DNA of 64,000 bases from Chryseobacterium sp. ISL-6 (GCF_018613715.1 NZ_JAGGPT010000006.1:868001-932000), one strand, 5' to 3'; positions 42,492-52,350 are shown, counted from the first letter of the stretch. Notes: a model not told the origin generated them from the sequence alone. Made by a program: numbers and translations.

Positions 42492-43466
42492 TTGAAAACA
42501 GAACTAAAACATATTAATCTTTCGTATCAAACCTATTCCGGAAAGGAATACCATATCCCGTTGAGTTATCAGCTCTTCGGGAAAGAATTGTTTACTGCAC
42601 CCATTATTTTAATTAACCACGCTTTAACAGGAAACTCAAATGTTTCAGGGAAAAATGGTTGGTGGAAACAGTTAGTGGGAGAAGGAGAAGTTATTGATAT
42701 TAATTCTTATACCGTTCTGTGTTTTAATATTCCCGGAAACGGTTATGATCATTTTTTAATTGATGAGTATGAGGACTTTACACCTTCAGATATTGCAAAT
42801 ATATTTTTAAAGGGTCTTGAGTTTTTAAATATTAAAAATTTGTACGCCATCATTGGAGGCTCTCTTGGAGGCGGAATAGGCTGGGAAATGTTGGTGAAAA
42901 ATCCACAACTGGCTGAAATATTCATTCCTATTGCCTGTGATTTTAAAACACACGATTGGCTTCATGCTCAGTGTTTGGTTCAGAAGTTTTTATTGAACGG
43001 AAATGATGAACCATTACAAAAAGCCAGAATTCATGCGATGTTGTGTTACAGGACTCCACAATCTTTAAACGACAGATTTCAAAATAAATACAATACAGAA
43101 AAACAAAAGCTTGAATCAGAAGATTGGCTTGTTTATCATGGAAAGGCTCTTAATGAAAGATTTAGTTTGAAATCTTACAAGCTAATGAATCATTTACTTA
43201 TGAACATCAACGCTGAAGAAAATAGGTTGGAGAAAATTCAGGCACGAATGCACTTGATCTCCGTTGATACAGATCTATTCTTTCCTGCTTCAGAAATCCG
43301 GATGTGTTTTGAAAAACTGACAGGCAAAAAAGAGAATGTTTCTTATTACGAGATCACCTCAATACATGGGCACGATGCCTTCCTAATGGAGTATAAACAA
43401 TTAAATAATATCATTAAAAACATCTTGTTACAGACTGAAATTAAGCGAACACAAAATTTCCTGTAG
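42492..43466 (+). CDS. metX: Homoserine O-acetyltransferase-like alpha/beta-fold enzyme (TTG start)
   Basis: A 324-residue MetX-type alpha/beta-hydrolase: NHALTGNSNVSG (oxyanion region), nucleophile Ser124 in GGSLGGGIG, Asp in SVDTDLFFPASE and His in SIHGHDAFLMEY. It should transfer an acyl (acetyl) group to homoserine, the first committed methionine step. The start is TTG at 42492: there is no ATG before the conserved N-terminus, and an in-frame stop lies 15 bases upstream. It is shorter than classical MetX but typical of the flavobacterial form. First gene after the S-box leader. Confidence 0.88.
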   Translation: MKTELKHINLSYQTYSGKEYHIPLSYQLFGKELFTAPIILINHALTGNSNVSGKNGWWKQLVGEGEVIDINSYTVLCFNIPGNGYDHFLIDEYEDFTPSDIANIFLKGLEFLNIKNLYAIIGGSLGGGIGWEMLVKNPQLAEIFIPIACDFKTHDWLHAQCLVQKFLLNGNDEPLQKARIHAMLCYRTPQSLNDRFQNKYNTEKQKLESEDWLVYHGKALNERFSLKSYKLMNHLLMNINAEENRLEKIQARMHLISVDTDLFFPASEIRMCFEKLTGKKENVSYYEITSIHGHDAFLMEYKQLNNIIKNILLQTEIKRTQNFL

Positions 43467-43493
43467 CAACACTAAACAATAAAGAATGAACAG

Positions 43494-45032
43494 ATGAAAA
43501 ATGCTAACGAAATAAAATTTTTAAAAAATAGATCAATTATCAAATTTGAGGGTGAAGATTTCCTGGGAGAAATCGGTATTGATGGAAGAATTTTTAAAGC
43601 ACTTACTTTAGCACGGATTAGTGTTGGAGTAATTTCACAACAGGCTATTGAAAACGGATTATCAATTCTGGTTCACGAAGATGATTCTGAAAAGGCTGTA
43701 AATTGTCTGATTGATGAATTTGAATCAGAAAGAAAATCCGGGAAAGTTTCTCAGATCTACAGTATTAACAATGTTTCTGTCTTAGGTTTTGTAGCTGAAG
43801 ACCTTAATAAAGTACTTGCAGAGTTGGCTAGAAATAATGTATTCCCATTACTTCTCAATCAAATAGCAAGCGAAAAAAGAGTAAATATCGTAGTAACTTC
43901 TTCACAAGACGAAAAAACTAAAAATATCATCGAATCTGAAATATCAAAAAAACCTAAAACAGTTCATCTGGCAATAATAGGACATGGAAATGTTGGAAAA
44001 ACTCTGATTGATCAGGTTTTACAATCTTCAGAAGAAATCAAAAGACGAAAAAAAATTGACCTTAAAGTAGTAGCAGTTGCGAACTCAAGGAAAATAGCAT
44101 TCAATAAAAAAGGTTTCGACAGTAACTGGAATGATGAGGTTTTAATAGCGGAAAGCCCTTCAAATGTTGATGAGCTAATTAATTTTTCAAGAGAAAATCA
44201 ATTGGAAAATTTAATAGTAGTTGATAATACGGCAAGTAAGGACTTTGTTAAAAACTATCATGCCTTGGCAGAAAATGGATTTGATCTGGTTTCTTCGAAT
44301 AAAATATTCAATACACTACCTATTGAAGAATATCGTAAACTAAGATATACGTTGAATAAAAACAACAGACGTTATCTTTATGAAACTAATGTAGGAGCTG
44401 GTTTACCTTTGATTGATACGATAAAATTATTACACCTTTCAGGAGAAAATATTACAAGAATAAAAGGGGTATTCTCCGGTTCTTTAAGTTATATTTTCAA
44501 TAATTTCTCTATTAGAAATGATAAGTTTTCAACAGTTATAGGGGAGGCAATGGAAAAAGGTTTTACTGAACCAGATCCTCGTGAAGATCTTTCTGGAAAT
44601 GATGTAGCAAGAAAACTTTTGATCTTAGCCAGAGAACTTGATCTTATTAATGAATTCAGTGATATAAATATTCAGAACCTAATCCCTGAAGACCTTCTTT
44701 CGATCGGGAAAAACGAATTCATCTCCAGACTGGAAGAATTGGATACTGAATATCAGAATATCAAAGATGGTCAGGCTTCGGATCATGTATTACGTTACGT
44801 AGGTGATTTACATGGTGATTTACAAAAGGAAAAGGGGCAGCTTGATGTGAAATTGATTTCTGTTCCTGCTACCTCGGCTTTAGGCCAGCTAAAAGGTTCA
44901 GATTCCATTTTTGAGATCTACACGGAAAGTTATGGTGAGAATCCGATTGTGATTATGGGTGCAGGAGCAGGAGCGCAAGTAACTGCAAGAGGGGTTTTCG
45001 GAGATATTTTAAGAGTAAGCGAAACTAAATAA
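43494..45032 (+). CDS. ACT-domain homoserine dehydrogenase lacking the aspartokinase domain
   Basis: A 512-residue protein. Residues about 15-150 are two ACT-like regulatory modules (GEIGIDGRIFKALTLARISVGVISQ; SVLGFVAEDLNKVLAELARNNV), and residues about 155-505 are homoserine dehydrogenase: HLAIIGHGNVGKTLI (Rossmann), VDNTAS, SSNKIFNTL, YETNVGAGLPLIDTIK, GVFSGSLSYIFN and GFTEPDPREDLSGNDVARK. This is the arrangement of ThrA/MetL without the N-terminal kinase. It reduces aspartate semialdehyde to homoserine for the neighbouring metX. The kept ACT modules suggest feedback control, but the ligand is unknown. Starts 27 bp after metX. Confidence 0.9.
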   Translation: MKNANEIKFLKNRSIIKFEGEDFLGEIGIDGRIFKALTLARISVGVISQQAIENGLSILVHEDDSEKAVNCLIDEFESERKSGKVSQIYSINNVSVLGFVAEDLNKVLAELARNNVFPLLLNQIASEKRVNIVVTSSQDEKTKNIIESEISKKPKTVHLAIIGHGNVGKTLIDQVLQSSEEIKRRKKIDLKVVAVANSRKIAFNKKGFDSNWNDEVLIAESPSNVDELINFSRENQLENLIVVDNTASKDFVKNYHALAENGFDLVSSNKIFNTLPIEEYRKLRYTLNKNNRRYLYETNVGAGLPLIDTIKLLHLSGENITRIKGVFSGSLSYIFNNFSIRNDKFSTVIGEAMEKGFTEPDPREDLSGNDVARKLLILARELDLINEFSDINIQNLIPEDLLSIGKNEFISRLEELDTEYQNIKDGQASDHVLRYVGDLHGDLQKEKGQLDVKLISVPATSALGQLKGSDSIFEIYTESYGENPIVIMGAGAGAQVTARGVFGDILRVSETK

Positions 45033-45149
45033 ATTAATGTACGAATGTAGCAGTATAACAATGTACCAATAACTACCCGGAAAAGAAGAATTGCTTTATT
45101 GGTAAACTGTTACATTGATATATTGTTACATTATTAGAATTAAAACTAT
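45033..45149 (+). repeat. Intergenic AT-rich repeat, copy B (TATAACAATGTA family)
   Basis: Contains TATAACAATGTA (45054-45065), then CCAATAA (45065-45071) facing TTATTGGTAAACTG (45096-45109) and TTGATATATTGTTACATTA (45116-45134). The arms CAATGTACCAATAA and TTATTGGTAAACTGTTACATTG give an imperfect hairpin of about 60 bases. It shares its end words with copies at 34540 and 47343. Confidence 0.7.
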
Positions 45150-46310
45150 ATGGAAAATTTTGAAACATTTGCAATAAGAACTCAGACAGAAAGAACTCAG
45201 TTTGATGAACATTCGACGCCTTTATATCTTACATCAAGTTTTATTTTTCAGGATGCTGAAGATATGAGAGCGAGTTTTGCAGAAGAAAAACCAAAAAACT
45301 TATACAGCAGATTCTCCAATCCGAACGTTACGGAATTCACAGATAAGATAGTAAAAATGGAAGGTGCAGAAGCGGGATATGCTTTTGCAACAGGTATGGC
45401 GGCCATTTATTCGACTTTTACAACATTGTTGGATGCGGGAGATCATATCGTAAGTTGTCAATCTGTTTTCGGATCTACACATACTTTATTTACAAAGTAT
45501 TTTCCGAAATGGAATATTGAAACAACCTATTTCAAAGCAGAAGATGCAGAAGATGTTGAAAAATTAATTAAGCCTAATACAAAGATTTTATATCTGGAGA
45601 CTCCAACAAATCCAGCCATTGAAATTTTAGATTTAGATTTTTTTGGAAAGATTGCTAAAAAACATAATCTTATCTTTATTGTAGATAATTGTTTTGCAAC
45701 ACCTTACCTTCAGCAACCTATCAAGTATGGTGCTGATGTTGTCGTTCATTCGGCGACAAAATTAATTGATGGACAGGGACGTGTTTTAGGAGGAGTAGCA
45801 GTAGGAAGAGAAGACCTGATAAGAGAGATCTATCTTTTTGCAAGAAATACAGGACCTGCAATGTCTCCTTTTAATGCGTGGGTTTTATCTAAAAGTTTGG
45901 AAACATTGGCGATCCGAGTAGAAAAGCATTGTGAAAATGCTCTGAAAGTTGCTGAGTTTTTAGAAAACCATCCAAATGTGGAATTGGTGAAATACCCATT
46001 TTTACCTTCTCATCCGAGTTATGAAGTGGCAAAAAAACAAATGAAGTTAGGAGGTAATATTGTTGCTTTTGAAATAAAAGGAGGAATAGAGGGTGGTAGA
46101 AAGTTTTTAGATAAAATAAAAATGTGTTCACTTTCCGCAAACCTTGGAGATACAAGAACAATTGTTACGCATCCGGCCTCTACGACTCATTCGAAGTTAA
46201 CGGATGAAGAGAGAAATGAAGTCGGAATTACAGCAGGTCTCGTTCGTTGTTCAGTAGGGTTGGAAAATGTAGAAGATGTGATTGCGGATCTACAACAGGC
46301 CTTAGATTAA
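45150..46310 (+). CDS. metZ: O-acylhomoserine sulfhydrylase (Cys/Met PLP enzyme, MetZ-like)
   Basis: A 386-residue PLP enzyme of the Cys/Met metabolism family. Pyridoxal phosphate is bound at Lys204 in VVVHSATKLIDGQG. LYSRFSNPNV (substrate loop), YAFATGMAAIYS and IVDNCFATPYLQQP are conserved. The LIDGQGRVLGG segment resembles O-succinylhomoserine sulfhydrylases (MetZ), which make homocysteine directly from acylhomoserine and sulfide. With a MetX-type acyltransferase upstream, the acyl donor is more likely acetylhomoserine. It is part of the S-box operon, preceded by a repeat. Confidence 0.88.
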   Translation: MENFETFAIRTQTERTQFDEHSTPLYLTSSFIFQDAEDMRASFAEEKPKNLYSRFSNPNVTEFTDKIVKMEGAEAGYAFATGMAAIYSTFTTLLDAGDHIVSCQSVFGSTHTLFTKYFPKWNIETTYFKAEDAEDVEKLIKPNTKILYLETPTNPAIEILDLDFFGKIAKKHNLIFIVDNCFATPYLQQPIKYGADVVVHSATKLIDGQGRVLGGVAVGREDLIREIYLFARNTGPAMSPFNAWVLSKSLETLAIRVEKHCENALKVAEFLENHPNVELVKYPFLPSHPSYEVAKKQMKLGGNIVAFEIKGGIEGGRKFLDKIKMCSLSANLGDTRTIVTHPASTTHSKLTDEERNEVGITAGLVRCSVGLENVEDVIADLQQALD

Positions 46311-46346
46311 TTCAATAGAATAATAGGTTTTAACCAAAATTTACAA

Positions 46347-47369
46347 ATGAGAAACTCAGAACAATTATATAAAGCGCTTTCAGAAAGAATTTTAATTCTT
46401 GATGGAGCTATGGGGACGATGCTTCAACGATATAAGTTTGAAGAAGAGGATTATCGTGGCGAACGATTCAAAGATTATCCGCATTTAGTAAAAGGAAATA
46501 ATGATCTACTTTCTCTTACACAGCCATATGCTATAGAAGAGGTTCATAAAAAATACCTGGAGGCCGGAGCAGATATCATCGAAACCAATACATTTTCAGG
46601 AACGACGATTGCAATGGCAGATTATCATATGGAAGATTTGGTATATGAACTAAATTATGAGTCCGCAAAGATTGCAAGAAGAGCGTGTGATGAATTCACA
46701 GCAATTAATCCTGATAAACCCAGATTTGTTGCAGGATCAATTGGACCAACCAACAGAACGGCTAGCTTAAGCCCGGATGTTAATGATCCCGGATACCGCG
46801 CCATTACATTTGATGAGTTGAGAATTGCCTATAAGCAACAATCTGAGGCTCTATTAGATGGTGGATCTGATATTTTATTGGTGGAAACTATTTTCGATAC
46901 ACTCAATGCAAAGGCGGCTTTATTTGCGATTGATGAAATCCAGGACGAACGAGGGATAAAAATTCCAATTATGGTGTCTGGAACTATTACAGATGCCTCA
47001 GGAAGAACGTTGAGCGGACAGACCGCAGAAGCCTTTTTAATTTCTGTGTCGCACTTAAATCTACTAAGTGTCGGTTTCAACTGTGCACTGGGAGCTAACC
47101 AATTGACACCTTATTTGGAAACCCTGGCTCATAATTCAGATTTTTATGTTTCAGCCTACCCTAATGCAGGTTTGCCTAATGCTTTCGGTAAATATGATGA
47201 GACTCCTGAATTTATGGCAGAACAGATAAGAGAATATGTAGAAAAAGGATTGATCAATATTATTGGTGGATGTTGTGGGACAACACCTGAACATATCAAG
47301 GCTATTGCAGATTTGGTTAATAAATATGAACCACGAAAGGTTAATAAATATAACAATGTATCTATCTAA
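46347..47369 (+). CDS. metH: Methionine synthase, homocysteine-binding part (split MetH, N-terminal gene)
   Basis: A 340-residue homocysteine S-methyltransferase domain, normally the N-terminal module of cobalamin-dependent MetH. The zinc ligands are Cys246 (GFNCALG) and Cys309-Cys310 (GGCCGTTP); [14 protein letters not shown] starts the barrel. The other MetH modules are in the next gene, so the enzyme is made as two polypeptides. Its last codons (NKYNNVSI and stop) are read from the leading TATAACAATGTA of an intergenic repeat, so the C-terminus may have been altered by that element. Confidence 0.92.
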   Translation: MRNSEQLYKALSERILILDGAMGTMLQRYKFEEEDYRGERFKDYPHLVKGNNDLLSLTQPYAIEEVHKKYLEAGADIIETNTFSGTTIAMADYHMEDLVYELNYESAKIARRACDEFTAINPDKPRFVAGSIGPTNRTASLSPDVNDPGYRAITFDELRIAYKQQSEALLDGGSDILLVETIFDTLNAKAALFAIDEIQDERGIKIPIMVSGTITDASGRTLSGQTAEAFLISVSHLNLLSVGFNCALGANQLTPYLETLAHNSDFYVSAYPNAGLPNAFGKYDETPEFMAEQIREYVEKGLINIIGGCCGTTPEHIKAIADLVNKYEPRKVNKYNNVSI

Positions 47370-47430
47370 CAATTTATCAGTAATTAATCCATTGCTGAAT
47401 TGTCAGATTTATAAATTGGTAAATTAAAAT
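47343..47430 (+). repeat. Intergenic AT-rich repeat, copy C, overlapping metH 3' end
   Basis: Begins with TATAACAATGTA (47349-47360), inside the last codons of the first metH gene, continues with ACAATTTATCAGTAAT facing ATTGCTGAATTGT, and ends TTGGTAAATTAAAAT, as in copy A. It separates the two metH genes. Confidence 0.65.
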
Positions 47431-50091
47431 ATGAAATATTTAAGATTGTCGGGCCTCGAGCCTCTTATCATAACACCGGAAAGTAATTTCATCAACGTTG
47501 GTGAAAGAACTAATGTTGCGGGTTCTAAAAAATTCTTAAGATTAATTAAAGAAGAGAAATTCTCTGAAGCATTAGATATTGCCCGCCACCAGGTGGAAGG
47601 GGGTGCACAGATTCTTGATGTTAATTTTGATGATGGATTAATTGATGGAAAAGCTTCCATGATCAAATTTCTTAACCTTATAGGCTCAGAGCCTGATATT
47701 GCAAGAATCCCAATTATGGTGGATTCTTCCAAATGGGAGATCTTAGAAGCAGGGCTACAGGTTGTGCAGGGGAAATGTGTAGTTAATTCTATTAGCTTAA
47801 AAGGGGGAGAAGAAGAGTTTGTTAAACAGGCTAAAGCAATTAAAAGATATGGAGCTGCTGTTATTGTCATGGCCTTTGATGAAGATGGACAGGCGGATAC
47901 TTTAGATCGTAGGATAGAGATTTCAAAACGGTCTTATGATATTCTGGTTAATCGGATCGGCTTTCCCGCTGAAGATATTATTTTTGATTTAAATATTTTC
48001 CCTGTGGCAACAGGAATGGATGAGCACAGAAGAAATGCGCTGGACTTTATTGATGCCACAAGATGGGTAAGACAGAATCTTCCTTATGCTTCTGTAAGCG
48101 GTGGGGTAAGTAATGTTTCATTCTCTTTCCGTGGAAATGATACGGTGAGAGAAGCTATGCATTCTGTTTTCTTATACCACGCTATTCAAGCAGGAATGAA
48201 TATGGGAATTGTAAACCCTGCAATGCTTGAGGTCTATGATGAGATCAACAAAGAGCTGTTGGGATTAGTAGAAGATGTTATTCTTGATAAAAGAGAAGAT
48301 GCAACAGAAAGGCTTCTTGATTATTCAGAAAGAAATAAATCGGTCAAAAAAGAAAAAGTTGAGGAGTTAGAGTGGAGAACAAGGCCGTTACAAGATAGGA
48401 TTACCCATTCTTTAGTAAAAGGAATTGACCGTTTTATTGAGGAAGATGTAGAGGAAGCCAGGAAAGCGGCAGCAAAGCCATTACATGTTATTGAAATCAA
48501 TCTGATGACAGGAATGGGAGTGGTAGGAGATCTGTTTGGAAGTGGAAAAATGTTCTTGCCTCAGGTGGTGAAATCTGCGCGGGTAATGAAAAAAGCAGTT
48601 GCTTATTTACAGCCTTATATTGAAGCAGAAAAAGACGGGTCGAGACCTGCGAATGGTAAAATATTAATGGCTACCGTTAAAGGCGATGTTCATGATATCG
48701 GAAAAAATATTGTAAGTGTTGTTTTAGGCTGTAATAATTATGAAATTGTAGATCTGGGAGTGATGGTTCCTGCCGAAAAGATTATTCAGACTGCCATCGA
48801 ACAAAAAGTGGATGTAATTGGATTAAGTGGATTGATTACGCCGAGCTTGGATGAAATGGTATATATCGCTTCAGAATTGGAAAGACAGAATCTTAACTTT
48901 CCTTTGTTGATCGGAGGAGCAACGACTTCCAAGGCACATACGGCTGTAAAAATTGATTTAAAATATAAAAATGCTGTAGTCCATGTTAATGATGCTTCCA
49001 GAGCAGTGAATGTTGTAAGTTCTTTATTAGGAGATCGAAATAAAGAATACGTTCATGATCTAAAAGATGAATACTCAGACTTCCGTGAAAAATTCCTGAA
49101 CAGACAGGTTGATAAAGACTATGTATCGATACAGGATGCCCGAAAAAATCATTTTAAAATAGATTGGGAAAACGAGGATATTTTTATACCCAATAATGTG
49201 GGAATACAAATTTTCCAGGATCAGGATCTCAATGAATTGGTCCCATTTATCGATTGGTCGCCTTTCTTCAGAAGCTGGGATCTGCATGGTAAGTATCCTA
49301 ATATTTTTGAGGATGAGGTTGTTGGGGCTCAAGCTAAAGAATTATTCAAAGATGCTCAGGTTATTTTGAAAAAAATTCTTGATGAAAAACTCCTGACGGC
49401 AAAGGCCATCTTCGGCGTTTTTAAAGCTAATGCTAACGAAACGGATGATATTATAATTTTTGATGAAAACGATCAGGAACAAGTTAAGTTTTTAACCTTA
49501 AGACAACAACTTCAAAAATCAAAAGGAAAAGAATATCTGGCATTAAGCGATTTTATTGCTCCTAAAAGTTCTGGAAAAACTGATTATATGGGAGCTTTCT
49601 GTGTTACTACAGGTTTTGGAACAGATGAATTATCATCGGAATATGAAAAAGCTAATGACGATTATAATGCAATTATGGTAAAAGCTCTTGCAGACCGATT
49701 TGCTGAGGCTTATGCCGAATTCTTACACAAAAAGGTAAGAACCGAATATTGGGGATATGCTAATCAGGAAGAATTAAGTAATGAAGATTTAATTGCAGAA
49801 AAATATAAGGGAGTTCGTCCTGCTCCGGGATATCCTGCATGCCCGGATCATTTAGAAAAGAAAACAATTTGGGATCTTCTAAAAGTAGAAGAAAATATAG
49901 GCGTATACCTTACCGAAAGTTTGGCAATGTTTCCAACGGCTTCCGTTTCAGGATATTATTTTGGAAGCCCACATGCAAAATATTTTGGGTTAGGAAAAAT
50001 CACAGAAGATCAAGTAAAAGATTATGCTGCAAGAAGAGGTTGTAGCATTCAGGAAGCCAAAAAATGGCTGTCACCTAATTTAGCAGATTAA
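47431..50091 (+). CDS. metH: Methionine synthase, folate/cobalamin/activation part (split MetH, C-terminal gene)
   Basis: An 886-residue protein with the remaining MetH modules in order: pterin-binding domain (about 15-290: [42 protein letters not shown]), helical cap and cobalamin-binding domain ([10 protein letters not shown] with cobalt-ligating His421, then [15 protein letters not shown] and [13 protein letters not shown]), and the SAM-binding reactivation domain ([22 protein letters not shown]). It transfers methyl from methyltetrahydrofolate through cobalamin to homocysteine bound by the partner gene product. Cobalamin must be supplied. Seven bases separate it from metF. Confidence 0.93.
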   Translation: MKYLRLSGLEPLIITPESNFINVGERTNVAGSKKFLRLIKEEKFSEALDIARHQVEGGAQILDVNFDDGLIDGKASMIKFLNLIGSEPDIARIPIMVDSSKWEILEAGLQVVQGKCVVNSISLKGGEEEFVKQAKAIKRYGAAVIVMAFDEDGQADTLDRRIEISKRSYDILVNRIGFPAEDIIFDLNIFPVATGMDEHRRNALDFIDATRWVRQNLPYASVSGGVSNVSFSFRGNDTVREAMHSVFLYHAIQAGMNMGIVNPAMLEVYDEINKELLGLVEDVILDKREDATERLLDYSERNKSVKKEKVEELEWRTRPLQDRITHSLVKGIDRFIEEDVEEARKAAAKPLHVIEINLMTGMGVVGDLFGSGKMFLPQVVKSARVMKKAVAYLQPYIEAEKDGSRPANGKILMATVKGDVHDIGKNIVSVVLGCNNYEIVDLGVMVPAEKIIQTAIEQKVDVIGLSGLITPSLDEMVYIASELERQNLNFPLLIGGATTSKAHTAVKIDLKYKNAVVHVNDASRAVNVVSSLLGDRNKEYVHDLKDEYSDFREKFLNRQVDKDYVSIQDARKNHFKIDWENEDIFIPNNVGIQIFQDQDLNELVPFIDWSPFFRSWDLHGKYPNIFEDEVVGAQAKELFKDAQVILKKILDEKLLTAKAIFGVFKANANETDDIIIFDENDQEQVKFLTLRQQLQKSKGKEYLALSDFIAPKSSGKTDYMGAFCVTTGFGTDELSSEYEKANDDYNAIMVKALADRFAEAYAEFLHKKVRTEYWGYANQEELSNEDLIAEKYKGVRPAPGYPACPDHLEKKTIWDLLKVEENIGVYLTESLAMFPTASVSGYYFGSPHAKYFGLGKITEDQVKDYAARRGCSIQEAKKWLSPNLAD

Positions 50092-50097
50092 TTAAAC

Positions 50098-51057
50098 ATG
50101 AAGATTACAGAACACATAAAAAATGCAAATGGAAAGGCTTTATTTTCTTTAGAAGTTGTTCCGCCGCAAAAAGGGATTGGTATTGAAGACCTCTATACCA
50201 ATATAGATCCATTGATGGAATTTAAACCGCCTTTTATTGACGTAACGACTTCGCGGGAAGAATATATTTACCTTGATAAGGGAAATGGACTGGTTGAACG
50301 GAAAATAACAAGAATGCGTCCTGGAACTTTGGGTATATGTTCTGCAATCCAGCATAAATATAATGTAGATACCGTACCGCACTTACTTTGTGGAGGATTT
50401 ACCAAAGAAGAAACAGAATATCTTTTGGTAGACTGTATGTATTTGGGGATTGATAATATTATGGCACTTCGTGGGGATGCAATGAAGGGGCATCAGTATT
50501 TTGAAGCAACACCTGGTGGACATGAGAGTGCTATGGATCTTGTACATCAGATCAATGATCTTGGTCGGGGAAAGTATCTTCATAATGAAGACCAGATATG
50601 TGATGAACTTAATAAATTTTGTATTGGAGTGGCCGGTTATCCCGAAAAACATATTGAAGCCCCTTCAATGAATTACGATTTGAAATGGTTAAAGCAAAAA
50701 GTAGACGCAGGAGCTGACTATATCGTAACTCAGATGTTTTTTGATAATAAAAAATTCATCGAGTTTGTTCAAAAAGCCAGGGAGATGGGAATTACCATTC
50801 CTATTATTCCAGGGATTAAACCTATTGCCACAAAAAGACATTTAAAATTACTGCCACAGGTTTTTAAAATCGATTTACCCGAAGAACTTATTAACGAAGT
50901 TGAAAGTGCTAAGAACAATGAAGCTGTAAAGCAAATTGGTATAGAGTGGGCTATCAACCAGTGCAGAGAGCTTCTGGATTTTGGAGTGCCGGTTTTACAC
51001 TTCTATTCTATGGGTAAAAGTGATAATATAAAGAAAATTGCGGGGGAATTATTTTAA
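50098..51057 (+). CDS. metF: 5,10-methylenetetrahydrofolate reductase
   Basis: A 319-residue flavoprotein that makes 5-methyltetrahydrofolate for MetH. SLEVVPPQKG at the N-terminus, VTTSREE, HLLCGGFTKEETE, NIMALRGDA, VAGYPEKHIEAP and GADYIVTQMFFDNKKF are the FAD- and folate-binding segments of the family. It lies last in the SAM-riboswitch operon, 6 bp after metH, and is followed by a strong terminator. The operon thus encodes homoserine acylation through methionine plus its methyl supply. Confidence 0.95.
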   Translation: MKITEHIKNANGKALFSLEVVPPQKGIGIEDLYTNIDPLMEFKPPFIDVTTSREEYIYLDKGNGLVERKITRMRPGTLGICSAIQHKYNVDTVPHLLCGGFTKEETEYLLVDCMYLGIDNIMALRGDAMKGHQYFEATPGGHESAMDLVHQINDLGRGKYLHNEDQICDELNKFCIGVAGYPEKHIEAPSMNYDLKWLKQKVDAGADYIVTQMFFDNKKFIEFVQKAREMGITIPIIPGIKPIATKRHLKLLPQVFKIDLPEELINEVESAKNNEAVKQIGIEWAINQCRELLDFGVPVLHFYSMGKSDNIKKIAGELF

Positions 51058-51082
51058 TGAAGGAGTATAAATGAAAGGAAGT

Positions 51083-51110
51083 CCCTGTTGTTCATTCAAC
51101 AGGGGTTTTT
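51083..51110 (+). terminator. Terminator of methionine operon
   Basis: CCCTGTTG-TTCATT-CAACAGGG followed by GTTTTT. The convergent minus-strand gene ends 4 bases further on. Confidence 0.88.
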
Positions 51111-51113
51111 ATT

Positions 51114-52268
51114 TTATAGGAAAGGATGTCTTTTAAAAATTTTATTTTGATCAAATAAATAACGGTAGGTTATTAATTTTCGGGTTATGGTTGTATCCAG
51201 GGTTTCAGCAATTTTTACCATTTTTGGATTGAAGTCACCGATCCATTGAAGCTCAGTTACTGTAAAATCAGTGTACTTTCTTAGATGCTGAGTTCCTTCC
51301 CAGATCATATATCCATCTATGCCCTTTCTCTGCCATTCTGGAATAACTCCAAAAACCAATCCCACCATTTTCTCATTCTTTTTGAATTTTTTATACCATA
51401 AAAATTTTAATTTTTCGAGATAACCGAATTTTCCGTTGAGGTATTTTATCCATTGATTCAAATCCGGAATATTCATCCACATTGCAATAGGTTTTTCATT
51501 TTCATACACAAACCAGGAAATATGTTCATTGATAATGGGCTTCATTGTCTTGAACATTTTCAGAACCTTACCTTCTTCTAATCTTTTACCTTCACCATGT
51601 GCAGCCCAGGCACTATTATAAATTTCAGTAAAATCCTTTGCAAATTTTGACAGATTATTCTTTTTCATAGGTTGAGAAGAGATCGCTGGATTCCGTTTAT
51701 GTTTTGCGTGCATCACTGTAAAAACACGTGAAACTTCGGCGAAAATTGGTCTTGAAAAACATAGCTGTTCGAAATACAATTGAAATCCGTAATTCTCGAA
51801 AAGTTCTTCGTAGTAGGGGAAATTATAGTTCATTCCGTAGAGTGGCGATGAAAAACCTTCGATAAGGAGTCCCCAGAATTTATCCCGTTCACCGAAGTTT
51901 ATAGGCCCATCCATGGCTTCAATTCCTCTCTCCTGAAGCCACTCCTTACAATAGTCAAAAATAAAATTAGCAGTTTCCTGATCATTAATACAATCAAAAA
52001 AACCAATGCCACCAGTCGGTTGGTCTTGTTTATAGGTTCTATTGACAAATACAGCCACTTTACCAATGGTATGGTTGTCTTTGCTCTTAAATAAAAACCT
52101 TTTACATTCACCAGTTTTAAAAGTCTTATTTTTAATAGGGTCAAAAATCTCTTTGATGTCTTTATCTAAAGGTCTGATGTAATTTTCGTCATGTTGATAA
52201 AGTCGAGCCGGAAACTCTAAAAATTCCTTTTTTTGCTTTTCATTCTGTACTTCTTCAACAATAATCAT
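51114..52268 (-). CDS. GNAT-fold N-acyltransferase-like protein (YghO / bacterial ceramide-synthase-like?)
   Basis: A 384-residue protein from ATG 52268; a longer frame to 52418 adds a low-complexity stub that overlaps folE. EFPARLYQHDENYIRP near the start, MDGPINFGERDKFWGLLIEGF, YNFPYYEELFENYGFQLYFEQLCF and a C-terminal half with VFGVIPEWQRKGIDGYMIWE (acetyl/acyl-CoA loop of a GNAT fold) fit the large GNAT group containing YghO and the bacterial ceramide synthases. If so it would N-acylate a long-chain base of a sphingolipid or sulfonolipid, lipids known from Chryseobacterium relatives. That assignment is from memory of family features and is uncertain; the GNAT fold itself is likelier. Confidence 0.6.
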   Translation of the reverse strand: MIIVEEVQNEKQKKEFLEFPARLYQHDENYIRPLDKDIKEIFDPIKNKTFKTGECKRFLFKSKDNHTIGKVAVFVNRTYKQDQPTGGIGFFDCINDQETANFIFDYCKEWLQERGIEAMDGPINFGERDKFWGLLIEGFSSPLYGMNYNFPYYEELFENYGFQLYFEQLCFSRPIFAEVSRVFTVMHAKHKRNPAISSQPMKKNNLSKFAKDFTEIYNSAWAAHGEGKRLEEGKVLKMFKTMKPIINEHISWFVYENEKPIAMWMNIPDLNQWIKYLNGKFGYLEKLKFLWYKKFKKNEKMVGLVFGVIPEWQRKGIDGYMIWEGTQHLRKYTDFTVTELQWIGDFNPKMVKIAETLDTTITRKLITYRYLFDQNKIFKRHPFL

Positions 52269-52342
52269 AAAATTTATAAAAAATAGGGGATGAAAGATAA
52301 TGTTTTTAGTTTCAATTGAAATAAACAAAAAGATATTATCCG

Positions 52343-52350
52343 TATTTTTG
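52343..52350 (+). promoter_or_regulatory. -7 box of folE
   Basis: TATTTTTG is an exact TAnnTTTG match, 17 bases before the ATG at 52368. Confidence 0.55.

Noticed and set aside
47424..47870. 148-codon minus-strand open frame
   Set aside because: It is a shadow of metH; the sense frame carries all pterin-domain motifs.
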